Shown here piece by piece: positions 1 to 8,408 of a DNA stretch of 64,000 bases. The notes beneath the pieces were generated by a model. It made no database searches and was not told where the DNA came from. It saw only the letters and a program-made list of their open reading frames with translations. The DNA is from MGBC163016 sp964518575 (lineage in GTDB: Bacteria > Actinomycetota > Coriobacteriia > Coriobacteriales > Eggerthellaceae): NCBI GenBank assembly GCA_964518575.1, contig CAZFGW010000006.1:1-64000 (forward strand). Reading direction: 5' to 3'. The position numbers and the translations under genes were made by a program. The first letter of the stretch is position 1. Each line of letters begins with the position of its first letter.

Positions 1-19
1 GGAGGCTTCCTGACTGACA

Positions 20-190
20 TCTCGATGGGCATATTGTCTACATCAACCTGATTCGCTATTTCAATTAAGAAAACATCGTAACCAGAAACGGTCAACGGGA
101 TTAACAAAAACCCATGAATGAACCTTTGGCGGACGAGATGAATCTCTCCCTAACATCCATACCCAGCCGTTGTCATTGTTGAATCGTTTT
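20..190. repeat. Two degenerate copies of a dispersed intergenic repeat
   Basis: Lies downstream of menA. The left part (about 20-105) matches the flank of the copy at 45.98 kb: the words CTACATC, ACCTGA and ATTTCAATTAA occur in the same order and spacing, but the hairpin core is decayed. The right part (131-150) carries a recognisable decayed core, GACGAGATGAATCTCTCCC, followed by ACATCCATACCC. No gene is evident in the first 209 bases. Confidence 0.55.
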
Positions 191-209
191 CGATCACGAC
201 TGACTCACC

Positions 210-1139
210 TCAAAGAAGCATGCACAGGCAATAGAAAGAACCGAGAGCGATATTGACGCTGCAGATCTGCTCCATAGCACCGATGCGACTTTGCTGGGTA
301 AGCGGGTTTTTCCAGAGCGCCTTAAGGAGCGGGAAACACGCCAAGATCATAAACGGAAGCACCATGACGCCTTCCAAGAAGAAAATGCTCACAAACACGA
401 TGATTGCCACGACCCAAACCACAAGCAGCACATGATAGGTGACAAGCGCCACCGGTCGCGTACAGACAACGGGCAGGGTTTTGCGTCCCGACGCTTTGTC
501 TTTCTCGATATCGCACGTATTGTTCGTCATCATGATCAGTCCGATGCCGATCACAAACGGCAGCGTGAACAGCACAACATTTAAGCTCATGTATCCCCGC
601 GAGAGAACATAGACGCACGCGACAGGCATCAAGCATCCCATGACGACACCGCTTACAACCTCGCCAAGCGGCAATGAGGACAGCGGGGTCTTACCGCCGG
701 AATACAAGAACACGACCACGCCGCCAACAAGCGCGATCACCAAAGGAACGATACCAGCATTGATGATGACATATATTCCGAGCACGAACGCAAGCGCGAG
801 CAATACGATTGCGAGCACCAAAGCTGAGCGCGGATTTACCCGATCGTTCACGAGCGTTGAATCATCGGCGTCGAGCTGATCTGCTTCGGTATCCAGCCCG
901 TGCACGAAATCGAAATAATCGTTGAACGTATTGACCGACGATTGCATGAGCACACATATCACCAAAAGCACGAGCGTCATCGTCCATGAAGGGTAGAAAA
1001 ACCACGCAGAGGTCAAAGCGAACGAGAACAGCACGGGCATGACCGATGCCGCCCACGTCTGGGGGGCGGCAAGCTGAATCACATGCTTAAAGCGAAACGG
1101 GCGGTACTGATTTGAGGGTGAGGTTGAAGGCGAACTCAC
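210..1139 (-). CDS. menA: 1,4-dihydroxy-2-naphthoate polyprenyltransferase (UbiA family)
   Basis: Integral-membrane prenyltransferase that joins 1,4-dihydroxy-2-naphthoate to a polyprenyl diphosphate, the membrane step of menaquinone synthesis. The first Asp-rich motif (NDYFDFVHGLD, about residues 73-83) and the second (NNTCDIEKDKASGRKT, about 205-220) bind the Mg-diphosphate; eight to nine hydrophobic helices follow one another. About 309 residues is normal for MenA. I place the start at a GTG that overlaps the stop of the upstream DUF4230 gene (GTGA), because the longer reading needs a TTG without a better ribosome site. UbiA relatives acting on other aromatics cannot be excluded by sequence alone, but MenA is by far the best fit. 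Confidence 0.88.
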   Translation of the reverse strand: MSSPSTSPSNQYRPFRFKHVIQLAAPQTWAASVMPVLFSFALTSAWFFYPSWTMTLVLLVICVLMQSSVNTFNDYFDFVHGLDTEADQLDADDSTLVNDRVNPRSALVLAIVLLALAFVLGIYVIINAGIVPLVIALVGGVVVFLYSGGKTPLSSLPLGEVVSGVVMGCLMPVACVYVLSRGYMSLNVVLFTLPFVIGIGLIMMTNNTCDIEKDKASGRKTLPVVCTRPVALVTYHVLLVVWVVAIIVFVSIFFLEGVMVLPFMILACFPLLKALWKNPLTQQSRIGAMEQICSVNIALGSFYCLCMLL

Positions 1140-1759
1140 GCTTCCCGCCAATCAACGCGCACGGTATAGGCACTCCCTAAAGCCGCATTGAACATGTCCG
1201 CGATATCACGCTCGGCGTTCGCGCGCGCCTCATCCATGAGACCGCCCTCGATCGCATCGGTCTCACTCGCCTCGATGCACGCGCGCTGGAACTCATCAAC
1301 CTTCTCAAGCGGCACACTGGCGAACAGGTTGTTGTTCTGCTCGACCACACCTGACGCATTCATGTCAGGGGTGTTGGAAATGATGTAGGGCTCATCCAAA
1401 GTTATGATCAGGGTTGTCCCTTCCTGGGTAAACGTTGCGTGCTCAAGATCAACGCCCGCCTTGATCGTACCGACGTATTTGTACCAAAAACTCGTATCCG
1501 TGAACGGGATGTCGAAAAGGTCGAAGAACGTGGCAGCATTTTGCGTTGACTTGTCCGTGATGCTGTATTGCTGTGATGCACTCACGAGTTCGTTCTTAGC
1601 AACGATCCGGTCGAAAACCACCGACGGTTGCACATGTTGATCCTTCTGAGCGCTGGCATTCTGAACAATGAACATGCCGCCGATTCCTATAACAAGCCCG
1701 ATCAGAATGCCGATGAGCACGAACTTGGTTCGCTTCACCGATACCGTTGTCCTCTTCAT
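1136..1759 (-). CDS. DUF4230-type membrane-anchored protein
   Basis: A protein of about 207 residues: short basic N-terminus (MKRTTVSVKRTK), one transmembrane segment at about residues 12-32 (ILIGLVIGIGGMFIV), then an exported domain of mixed alpha/beta character. The domain resembles DUF4230: an early stretch 'ELVSASQQYSITDK', then 'VGTIKAGVDLEHATF' and a late 'ARANAERDIADMFNAA'. The function of this family is unknown. It lies between the W/Mo enzyme gene and menA and overlaps the latter by the GTGA motif, so it is probably co-transcribed. The start at 1759 is chosen as the first ATG before the membrane helix; an upstream TTG is possible. Confidence 0.7.
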   Translation of the reverse strand: MKRTTVSVKRTKFVLIGILIGLVIGIGGMFIVQNASAQKDQHVQPSVVFDRIVAKNELVSASQQYSITDKSTQNAATFFDLFDIPFTDTSFWYKYVGTIKAGVDLEHATFTQEGTTLIITLDEPYIISNTPDMNASGVVEQNNNLFASVPLEKVDEFQRACIEASETDAIEGGLMDEARANAERDIADMFNAALGSAYTVRVDWREA

Positions 1760-1846
1760 CGCAGGCACTGCCTTTCTCTTCAAAGCCCGCAACCATGGTA
1801 CAAGAATATGGCGCCAAAACGAAACCGGTGAACGAACCGTATACGA

Positions 1847-3994
1847 TCAGATTTTGTGTATCTTGGCATGGACGCTTCCACGAAGACCCGCAACACCCTG
1901 CGGCCCATCGAGATTCCACGCATCATCCGGAATGATCATACCGTCGTTGTACAAGCACGCCTCACTGAGCCCCGCCGTCAAGCCCTGCGGCGTCTCAGGC
2001 TTCCACCACCCATGCGGAATACGGAGCGTGCCTAAAGGTTGCGCCTCATCGAGATGGGCGCGAAGCCGAACCGAACCATAGGCGCTGGCAACTTCGCACC
2101 AATCCCCTTCCACAAGCGCCTCGGCTTGCGCATCTAGCGGATGCAAGAAAACGAGCGGCTCAGGTTCAAGGCGGCGCAAAGGTTCGATCTGATGGAGACA
2201 AGTGTTATACGACTTGCGCTCCCTGAGCCCTGCGAAAACCAAATAGGGGTAGGTATCTTCAGACGCGAGCGGGTCGGGAGGAGTAACAAAGGAAGGAAGC
2301 GGGTCGAACCCAAGTGACGCCAAGACCGAACTCGCCAGTTCCACCTTGCCCGAAGGCGTCACGAACGAACCGTTTGCCACAGGATTGCGCGCAAGTATTT
2401 GAGGAGCATGCTCCACCATCGACGCCCAGGTAGTCCCCAGCTCCGAAAGGCGGTAGTCGTACATCTCCTCTTTCGTCTCCCACGGAAAAACGGAAGTAAG
2501 TCCGAGTCGATCAGCAAGCCCCTTGACCACGTCATACCAGCTTCTGCACTCCCCGACCGGCTCATACACCGCCTGGGTTGCGCTGAACAGAGGCGCCACA
2601 TCATAGGCGGGTCCGAGCGTTGAGCGCTCAGCCCACATATCACCCGGCAAAACGAAATCAGCAAGCTGTGCGGTAGGTGTCATCCAATTCTCGAAGACGA
2701 CCACAAGGTCCTGGTTCATAAATGCCTTGATGATTCCTGCCTGCCCCGCATAGCTCATAACGGTATTGTTCGCTGCGCACACAATGGCTTTGACAGGATA
2801 GGGACCTTCACCGCGCATGGCAGCGAAGAGCTGCGGCGGCTGGCATGCAACCGACTCGCCCAGGATGTCGGGAACAAAGTCAATCCCATGGCGCGCATTC
2901 GCCTGCGTATATTTCTCAGCGGCGGCGAAGGTGAGCAGCGGATGCTCGGTTCTTCCGAGCTGTTTGGCACGCTGGTTGCTATCCAAGCGCTCAAACTCAG
3001 AGAACTGCGCATTGCCCAGACCACCCAATGCCGGTCCGAAAACCAATTCGGAGGTATTCAGAAAACCACAGATCGCGCGCAGGATACACTGAGACTGAAG
3101 CATGGAGGTGGAGTTCACTTGCATATCCCCCACCACACCCCAAGGAATGATGGATGCCTTAGATGTTGCATAGAGACGTGCGCTCACACGGATGAGGTCG
3201 GCATCGATGCCGCAGGTGTCCGCAACCATTTCGGGGCGGTACTGAGCAACACGCTCAGCAAGTTCGTCAAATCCGATGCAGGATGTTTCGACGAAATCCT
3301 TGTCATAGAGCTCTTCTTCGATGATCACTTGGATCCACGCAAGGAGCAGCGCCGCATCAGTTCCGTAGTTGATGGGAAGATGGTAATCGGCAAGGCACGC
3401 GGTAGCACTCAGGCGCGGATCAACGACGATCAGTTTTGCGCCCCGCGCGCGTGCTGCCTTCAACTTCAGATACTCGACCGGCCAGCGCTCACCATCACGG
3501 TCCTGCCCGAAATAGACGATGCAGTCAGCTGAGTCCCAGTTCGCACTCGTGAACCATCCGTATACCGCACGATGCACCTGCGCTGTATTTCCCATGCAAA
3601 GCTGCGTGGGTGCGGTGTAGTTGGGTGTGCCCAAAGCGTTCATCAGTCTGCGGGTGACACCGCCAAAACCGTGGTTCAGCGGGGTTTCAGCGAAAGCGAT
3701 CGCTTCGGGACCATATGTGTCGATGATATGCTTCATGCGCGCCGCAATCTCATCGAGCGCCTCATCCCACGTGACCTTCTCCCATGAAGCTTCGCCCCGC
3801 TCCCCGACGTTTTTCAAAGGCATGGTGATGCGATCTTTATGAAGGCGATACTCATCGATGAGTGTTGCTTTGGAACACATTGCCGGCATCTCGGGATTCA
3901 AGGGAGATACCTTCTGTATTGCCCCGTTCTCCACTTCAATCCGCAAAGGGCAGCCCCCATCACAGAAGGTACAGATCGTATAGCGCTCCTCCAT
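1847..3994 (-). CDS. Acetylene-hydratase-like W/Mo-bis-PGD oxidoreductase
   Basis: Cytoplasmic enzyme of the DMSO-reductase superfamily, about 715 residues, no Tat signal. Cys8, Cys11, Cys15 and Cys40 form the N-terminal [4Fe-4S] site; Cys133 (in QLCMGNTAQVHR) is the likely metal ligand. An Asp directly after the second cluster Cys (CTFCDGGC), a Trp in GERWPVEYLK and the segment IIPWGVVGDMQ correspond, from memory, to active-site positions of Pelobacter acetylene hydratase (Asp13, Trp179, Trp293, Asp298). The family also includes pyrogallol transhydroxylase and Eggerthella/Gordonibacter catechol dehydroxylases, so the substrate is open. ATG 3994 is chosen for the AGGAG six bases upstream. No electron-transfer subunit is encoded next to it. 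Confidence 0.85.
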   Translation of the reverse strand: MEERYTICTFCDGGCPLRIEVENGAIQKVSPLNPEMPAMCSKATLIDEYRLHKDRITMPLKNVGERGEASWEKVTWDEALDEIAARMKHIIDTYGPEAIAFAETPLNHGFGGVTRRLMNALGTPNYTAPTQLCMGNTAQVHRAVYGWFTSANWDSADCIVYFGQDRDGERWPVEYLKLKAARARGAKLIVVDPRLSATACLADYHLPINYGTDAALLLAWIQVIIEEELYDKDFVETSCIGFDELAERVAQYRPEMVADTCGIDADLIRVSARLYATSKASIIPWGVVGDMQVNSTSMLQSQCILRAICGFLNTSELVFGPALGGLGNAQFSEFERLDSNQRAKQLGRTEHPLLTFAAAEKYTQANARHGIDFVPDILGESVACQPPQLFAAMRGEGPYPVKAIVCAANNTVMSYAGQAGIIKAFMNQDLVVVFENWMTPTAQLADFVLPGDMWAERSTLGPAYDVAPLFSATQAVYEPVGECRSWYDVVKGLADRLGLTSVFPWETKEEMYDYRLSELGTTWASMVEHAPQILARNPVANGSFVTPSGKVELASSVLASLGFDPLPSFVTPPDPLASEDTYPYLVFAGLRERKSYNTCLHQIEPLRRLEPEPLVFLHPLDAQAEALVEGDWCEVASAYGSVRLRAHLDEAQPLGTLRIPHGWWKPETPQGLTAGLSEACLYNDGMIIPDDAWNLDGPQGVAGLRGSVHAKIHKI

Positions 3995-4067
3995 GGCGTC
4001 TCCTCTCGAGCACACCGAAACGGGTCAACTCGAATCACAAGTTTACCATTCGTCCCAAAACGCTCTT

Positions 4068-4862
4068 TTAGCGCCACATATGGTTGAGCGGTCCCCGTCC
4101 GTGTCCGAGTTCAAGCCCGGCGGCAATGGCGCCCGAAACGTATTCTTTAGCGGCGCGACAGGCGCTGACGATGTCCATCCCGACCGCCAGGTTGCAGGCA
4201 AGGGCGCTTGAGAGCGTGCAACCCGTTCCATGGGTGTTCGGGGTATCGATGTAGGTCCCTTCGAGCCAAATACATTCGCCCGTACGTGTGAACAGAAGAT
4301 CGTTCGCCGCACCCTCCTTGATCGTGTGGCCACCCTTGACAAGAACGTGGGGACGGCAGCCCCCAGACAGCGCCTGAATGCGCTCAGCCGCGCGCTCCAT
4401 ATCCGCTTCGGTGGAAATGGTCATCCCGCTGAGCACTTCCGCCTCGTCCTTATTGGGCGTGATAAGTGTGGCTTGAGGAAACAGCCGCTCGATGATCAGG
4501 TCGATCGCGTCCGTCTTGATGAGTGACGATCCGCTTGTGGCAACCATGACCGGATCGACGACGACATTTCTGACCTCGAAGCGCTCAAGACTCTCAGCGA
4601 TAGCGTCAACGATCGGGGCGGAAGAGACCATCCCGATCTTCACCGCATCCGGAAAAATATCGGTACAAACCGCCTCAATCTGCCCTATGACCATGTCTAC
4701 CGAAGTGTCTTCAACGGCGAATACCCCAGTGGTGTTCTGCGCGGTAAGTGCCGTAATGGCGCAGGTGGCGAAGAGCTTGTGCGCCGTGATGGTTTTGATA
4801 TCGGCTTCGATCCCTGCGCCACCGCTTGAATCGGAGCCGGCAATCGTCAATACGGATTTCAT
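4068..4862 (-). CDS. thiD: Hydroxymethylpyrimidine/phosphomethylpyrimidine kinase
   Basis: Ribokinase-fold kinase that phosphorylates HMP and HMP-P to give HMP-PP for thiamine assembly. Seen: N-terminal IAGSDSSGGAGIEAD (about 6-20), central VVDPVMVATSGSSL, TPNKDEAEVLSG, and the C-terminal anion hole HGTGCTLSSALA (about 211-222). Length 264 is normal for a stand-alone ThiD. AAGGAGTG precedes the ATG. It is the last thiamine gene of the riboswitch-led operon, 36 bases after the hydrolase gene. Confidence 0.95.
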   Translation of the reverse strand: MKSVLTIAGSDSSGGAGIEADIKTITAHKLFATCAITALTAQNTTGVFAVEDTSVDMVIGQIEAVCTDIFPDAVKIGMVSSAPIVDAIAESLERFEVRNVVVDPVMVATSGSSLIKTDAIDLIIERLFPQATLITPNKDEAEVLSGMTISTEADMERAAERIQALSGGCRPHVLVKGGHTIKEGAANDLLFTRTGECIWLEGTYIDTPNTHGTGCTLSSALACNLAVGMDIVSACRAAKEYVSGAIAAGLELGHGRGPLNHMWR

Positions 4863-4898
4863 GACTGCACTCCTTCTCGACTATAGCGCAAACGGCAT

Positions 4899-5498
4899 CT
4901 ACGCATCCAAAAACGCAACGATCTCATCCGTGGTTGCAAGGCGCGCGGCATAGCATTTCTGGAGATATTCCAGCCCATCTGCTTGGTTACCGATGAGGAA
5001 TGTTGCCGTTGCGTCGCTTGCAACGACGATGGTGTAGTTGTTGAAATAGGCATCGGCGGCAGTATGTCGCACGCAGATATTGGTGTCGAAACCGCACAGG
5101 ATGAGCGTCTTCTTCCCCAGCTCATCGAGTAAAAGGCGCAATCCCGTTTGGAAGAATGCCGAATAGCGGCGCTTCTCTATGACGAAATCGGACGCCTGCC
5201 TTTCAAGCTGGCTTGAAACTTGTGCCTCGGCACTGCCCGCAAGACCATGATCGCCCCATAGCTCGAGCTCGCGATCGAGCCCCTTGATATGCGCATCATT
5301 CGCGAAGATAACGGGAATGCCATGAGCACGGGCACACGTGGCAAGACGAGCGGAATTGAGTGTAGGCGCAAGCAGGATATCTTCGAGTGGACCTTCTTCG
5401 ACCTCTCCAAGCTCATCGATCACAATGAGCGCGCAATCGCTCGGATCGATTCCCTCAAGGCTTTTCGGAAGATGGTCGTTATGGATGTACTCGGACAT
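4899..5498 (-). CDS. Cysteine hydrolase, nicotinamidase-like, in the thiamine operon
   Basis: Isochorismatase-superfamily hydrolase of 199 residues. The catalytic triad is visible: Asp28 (VIDELGE), Lys109 (IEKRRYSAF) and the nucleophile Cys142 (FDTNICVRHTA). Asp68, His70 and His84 (ANDAH ... WGDHG) are spaced like the metal ligands of nicotinamidase, so a metal-dependent amidohydrolase is more likely than an isochorismatase. It sits between thiE and thiD (2 bases after thiE, SD AAGGGG) and so should be under the TPP riboswitch. A plain nicotinamidase (NAD salvage) or hydrolysis of an amide formed from a damaged thiamine moiety are both possible; the sequence does not decide. Confidence 0.8.
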   Translation of the reverse strand: MSEYIHNDHLPKSLEGIDPSDCALIVIDELGEVEEGPLEDILLAPTLNSARLATCARAHGIPVIFANDAHIKGLDRELELWGDHGLAGSAEAQVSSQLERQASDFVIEKRRYSAFFQTGLRLLLDELGKKTLILCGFDTNICVRHTAADAYFNNYTIVVASDATATFLIGNQADGLEYLQKCYAARLATTDEIVAFLDA

Positions 5499-5500
5499 GG

Positions 5501-6172
5501 CTACCCCTTCGCTAATTCGTGCCGTACGGCATGTTCGATCTTATTCGCAGCGCACCTGATATCAGGAGACGCGAATATCGCGGAGACAACCGCCACACCG
5601 GCGATGCCCGTAGCGATAAGTTTTCGGATATTATCAGCGTCTATGCCCCCTATTGCAACAACGGGGATCGAAACGGACGCGCAGATCTGCTCAAGCGTGG
5701 AAATACTCACGTGTGCGGCATCTTGCTTGGTGGAGGTGGGAAACATGGCGCCGACCCCCAGGTAGTCGGCGCCATCACGCTCTGCTATGTGCGCTTGTTC
5801 GGGCGTCTGCACCGATACCCCGATGATCGCCTCAGGTCCTAATTGCGCACGTGCGAATATGCAGGACGCATCGCTTTGTCCCACATGAACGCCATCTGCT
5901 CCCGCTTCTTTCGCCGCCTGGACATCATCATCGACCACAAAGGGAATGCCGCGCTCACGGCAGAGCGCCCCAAGCACTCTCGCCTCGGATATAAGCTCCC
6001 CTCGCGTGGCGGTCTTATCCCGCAACTGGATAAAGGTGGCACCCCCGTCGAGCGCCTGAGTCACGGCGGGCACAATCGTGTCAGCAGGGGTAAGTACGGG
6101 GTCGGTGACAGCATAGACCGCAAGCGCCGAAGTGATCCGTTCCCGTCGCGTACGTTTTTCGTCCGTAGGCAT
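5501..6172 (-). CDS. thiE: Thiamine-phosphate synthase
   Basis: TIM-barrel enzyme coupling HMP-PP with hydroxyethylthiazole phosphate to form thiamine phosphate. Motifs: FIQLRDK (about 48-54), the VDDDVQAAKEAGADGVHVGQSD region (79-100), IGVSVQT, and phosphate-binding VAIGGID (about 171-177). Length 223 is slightly above the usual 210 because of a short N-terminal extension. Its ATG is 4 bases from the thiM stop and uses the AAAGGTAA overlapping that stop as ribosome site, indicating translational coupling. Confidence 0.95.
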   Translation of the reverse strand: MPTDEKRTRRERITSALAVYAVTDPVLTPADTIVPAVTQALDGGATFIQLRDKTATRGELISEARVLGALCRERGIPFVVDDDVQAAKEAGADGVHVGQSDASCIFARAQLGPEAIIGVSVQTPEQAHIAERDGADYLGVGAMFPTSTKQDAAHVSISTLEQICASVSIPVVAIGGIDADNIRKLIATGIAGVAVVSAIFASPDIRCAANKIEHAVRHELAKG

Positions 6173-6175
6173 CGC

Positions 6176-7021
6176 TTACCTTTCCGAAACGCATTCGATC
6201 TTCGCATGCTCTTCAAGCGTGCTGCTGCTCATATTGAAAAGGGCATCGAGAAGGTAGGTGCGATACGATCCGTTTCCGTCTTGAACACCCATACGTGCCT
6301 CGGCTATCTCGCCCGCAACACCCATGGCTGAGACCGCAGCAACCGTTGCCTCGAGCATCGAAGAGGTATTTGCGCACAGATATGCTCCGCTAAGACACGA
6401 GAGCATGCATCCCGCTCCTGTGATCTTCCCCATCAGAGGCGAGCCATTTTTGATCACAAACGCCCTCGCGCCATCTGACACAATGTCGATTGCCCCCGTG
6501 ACCGCAATGATCGCTGAGGTCTTCTCCGCAACAGAGCGGACAAAGGCAACGCTCTCGGAGAGATTGTGCTCGCTCACGACATCAGCGGGGTTCACATCCA
6601 CCCCCTGCGTTGACGAACTCGCACCGGCGAGCGCCTTGATTTCAGACATGTTCGCCCGAATAAGCGTAATATTCCGCTCATCCACGAGCTCGCATGCGAC
6701 CGAAGTACGCAGACGGGATGCGCCCGCCCCCACAGGATCAAGCACGATCGGCTTGTTCGCGCGCTCGGCTACTGCAGTTGCTTGATACATTCCCTCAATG
6801 GAGGCTTGATTCAACGTTCCGATATTGATGACGAGCCCCTGACAGAGCCCCGTAATATCCTCAACATCGTCTTCCTCGTCACTCATGATGGGCGATGCCC
6901 CGCTTGCGAGGAGTGCATTCGCACAATCGTTCACAGTAACATAATTCGTGATGCAATGGATGAGTGGTGCGTGTGCCCGAACGGCGTCGACACCTTGATA
7001 CAAGACACGTGGATCTATCAT
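6176..7021 (-). CDS. thiM: Hydroxyethylthiazole kinase
   Basis: Ribokinase-like kinase that phosphorylates salvaged hydroxyethylthiazole. Seen: PLIHCITNYVTVNDCAN near the N-terminus, GASPIMSDEEDDVEDI, VLDPVGAGAS, and the active-site loop KITGAGCMLSCLSGAY near the C-terminus with the family's Cys. I choose ATG 7021 (MIDPRVLYQ) because it follows AAGGGAGC by six bases and that site is the 3' arm of the TPP riboswitch P1 helix. About 281 residues. No thiC or thiG is present here, so the operon looks like salvage plus coupling. Confidence 0.95.
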   Translation of the reverse strand: MIDPRVLYQGVDAVRAHAPLIHCITNYVTVNDCANALLASGASPIMSDEEDDVEDITGLCQGLVINIGTLNQASIEGMYQATAVAERANKPIVLDPVGAGASRLRTSVACELVDERNITLIRANMSEIKALAGASSSTQGVDVNPADVVSEHNLSESVAFVRSVAEKTSAIIAVTGAIDIVSDGARAFVIKNGSPLMGKITGAGCMLSCLSGAYLCANTSSMLEATVAAVSAMGVAGEIAEARMGVQDGNGSYRTYLLDALFNMSSSTLEEHAKIECVSER

Positions 7022-7118
7022 GCAAGCTCCCTTCGTTGGCATTATCCACATCAGGTTCCACGGGTCGAAGCGGCGTACTTCCTCTCAGCCTGCCGATCCT
7101 GCAAGCTCCCCCTTATCG
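7022..7118 (-). promoter_or_regulatory. TPP riboswitch (thi box) controlling thiM operon
   Basis: On the minus strand the leader has the thi-box landmarks in order: CTGAGAGG, then GACCCG, GAACCTGAT, GGATAATGCC, AACGAAGGGAGC. Both edges carry GGGAGCTTGC; the self-complementary GAGCTT copies can pair as P1. The 3' P1 arm contains the thiM Shine-Dalgarno (GGGAGC), so ligand binding should hide the ribosome site: translational control is inferred. A perfect -10 TATAAT lies just upstream at 7141-7146. Confidence 0.93.
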
Positions 7119-7140
7119 TCCGCATTCGGACGACACGATG

Positions 7141-7146
7141 ATTATA
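7141..7146 (-). promoter_or_regulatory. -10 box of the TPP riboswitch/thiM promoter
   Basis: TATAAT on the minus strand, about 23 bases upstream of the riboswitch and only a few bases past the thiamine pyrophosphokinase stop. The -35 (CTTTTT-like, 16-18 bases further up) is poor. Confidence 0.5.
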
Positions 7147-7152
7147 GCGGTA

Positions 7153-7779
7153 TCAAAGCGGGAAAAAGATGGCGATCGTGCCCTTTTCGACGCCGATCAT
7201 GATAGCCTCGCCTTTGAACTCATTGGAAAGACCGAGCGATGTCCGGTTGGTCAGGGTCGCGTCATCGAGCTCCCACTCAAGTCCCCGTTCAAAGACGCCT
7301 TCGACGTTATCATTCAGGGCGAACACCGACACCGTTCCCTCCATGCGGGCGTTCGCTTCGAAGATGTCGGGGCCTGCCAAAAATGTGATTGCCGATTGCT
7401 CATCAATGGCGAAGACGCGCATGCCTTTTTCCGTGAAGAGGGCGAACAGCGAGAGATTCGCAAGCGTATGATCGAGGCGTTTTCCAAGTGCGCCAAAAAC
7501 GTAGATCGTGTCATAACGCATTGCGCGCGCCCGCTCGAAGGCGAGCTCCATATCGGATTTGTCCTTATGGGCGGAAAATCTCACGACGCGCATGCCGGTG
7601 GGAATATAGCCAAGCGAATCGAAGTCTCCAAGCGCCATGTCGGGGCGCCGCCCGATTGCATCAAGATGCGCAAGCCCTCCGTCAACGGCGATGACGTAGT
7701 CGAATGCGCCCTGTTCATCAAGGTTGGCGAATTCATCGGCGTTGAAATCCGATGCTCCTACCAGCGCACATGTTCTCAT
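7153..7779 (-). CDS. Thiamine pyrophosphokinase
   Basis: Transfers pyrophosphate from ATP to thiamine, giving TPP. N-terminal catalytic domain: IAVDGGLAHL, GDFDSLGY and KDKSDMELAFERA with the Asp residues that bind Mg-ATP, then FGALGKRLDHTLANLSL. The C-terminal thiamine-binding half includes the VSVFALN and SLGLSNEF stretches typical of TPK/ThiN. About 208 residues. ATG 7779 has GAAGGTG upstream; a longer TTG-started reading is less likely. Lies directly upstream of the riboswitch promoter and is divergent from rnpB. Confidence 0.92.
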   Translation of the reverse strand: MRTCALVGASDFNADEFANLDEQGAFDYVIAVDGGLAHLDAIGRRPDMALGDFDSLGYIPTGMRVVRFSAHKDKSDMELAFERARAMRYDTIYVFGALGKRLDHTLANLSLFALFTEKGMRVFAIDEQSAITFLAGPDIFEANARMEGTVSVFALNDNVEGVFERGLEWELDDATLTNRTSLGLSNEFKGEAIMIGVEKGTIAIFFPL

Positions 7780-7823
7780 ACCGTCGTCACCTTCATTTGA
7801 TAGCGAACGCAATGCCCATTTGT

Positions 7824-7829
7824 TAGAAT
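7824..7829 (+). promoter_or_regulatory. Probable -10 box for rnpB
   Basis: TAGAAT lies about ten bases before the inferred 5' end of RNase P RNA. A TTGATA at 7797-7802 is too far (21 bases) for a normal -35, so only the -10 is proposed. Confidence 0.35.
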
Positions 7830-7837
7830 ACCACGAC

Positions 7838-8188
7838 AGAGCGGGCCAGGCGGTCGCGCGCGGAATGCGTGAGGAAAGTCCGGGCTTCTCAGGACAGGAT
7901 GCCAGCTAACAGCTGGGCGGGGTGACCCGACGGATCAGTGCCACAGAAAAGAAGACTCCCCTCGCGCATTCAAGCGATCGAGGAGAAAAGCTGAAACGGT
8001 GCGGTAAGAGCGCACCAGCATATCGGTAACGGTATGGCTTGGTAAACCCCATCCGAAGCAAGCGCAAATAGGGATGCGATACAGATGTCCTGCTGTGCAT
8101 CCGGGTTGCGTGCTGGAGGTTCATGGTGACATGGATCCAAGATAAATGACCGTCCACGACAGAACCCGGCTTACAAGCCCGCTCGATA
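7838..8188 (+). ncRNA. rnpB: RNase P RNA, bacterial A-type
   Basis: Catalytic RNA that removes 5' leaders of tRNA precursors. The universal 5' element GAGGAAAGTCCGGGC is at 7871-7885 and the 3' element ACAGAACCCGGCTTAC at 8159-8174; these make P4. The outer helix P1 is explicit: GAGCGGGC (7839-7846) pairs with GCCCGCTC (8177-8184). About 350 nt, the usual size. It is the only plus-strand gene in the first 43 kb. Confidence 0.96.
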
Positions 8189-8224
8189 TCATTGCGGCAT
8201 ACACGGGTGATTCGTGATTATGGT

Positions 8225-8390
8225 TGTTGCGGTTTTGGGGTCATCGTTGATGTAACGGGATTGCCCGCTGTTTCATTGACCGGGCTGATGCAGGCGGGCG
8301 AGATGAATCTCGCGCTCGCGTCCACCAGATTCATTTTCGCTATTACATAGATGGAATCATCCTGAACCGGACATACCCATTATGTTTTAC
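8225..8390. repeat. Dispersed intergenic hairpin repeat, copy 2
   Basis: Fills the gap between rnpB and the divIVA terminator. Core hairpin GGGCGAGATGAATCTCGCGC at 8296-8315. It is followed 40 bases later by ATCATCCTGAACCGG (8356-8370) and CATACCCAT, which recur with one mismatch at the same distance in the copy near 46.0 kb. An upstream word, TTGATGTAACG, is shared in degenerate form with the copy at 55.6 kb. Confidence 0.75.
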
Positions 8391-8408
8391 TCAGAACACG
8401 GCCAGACA

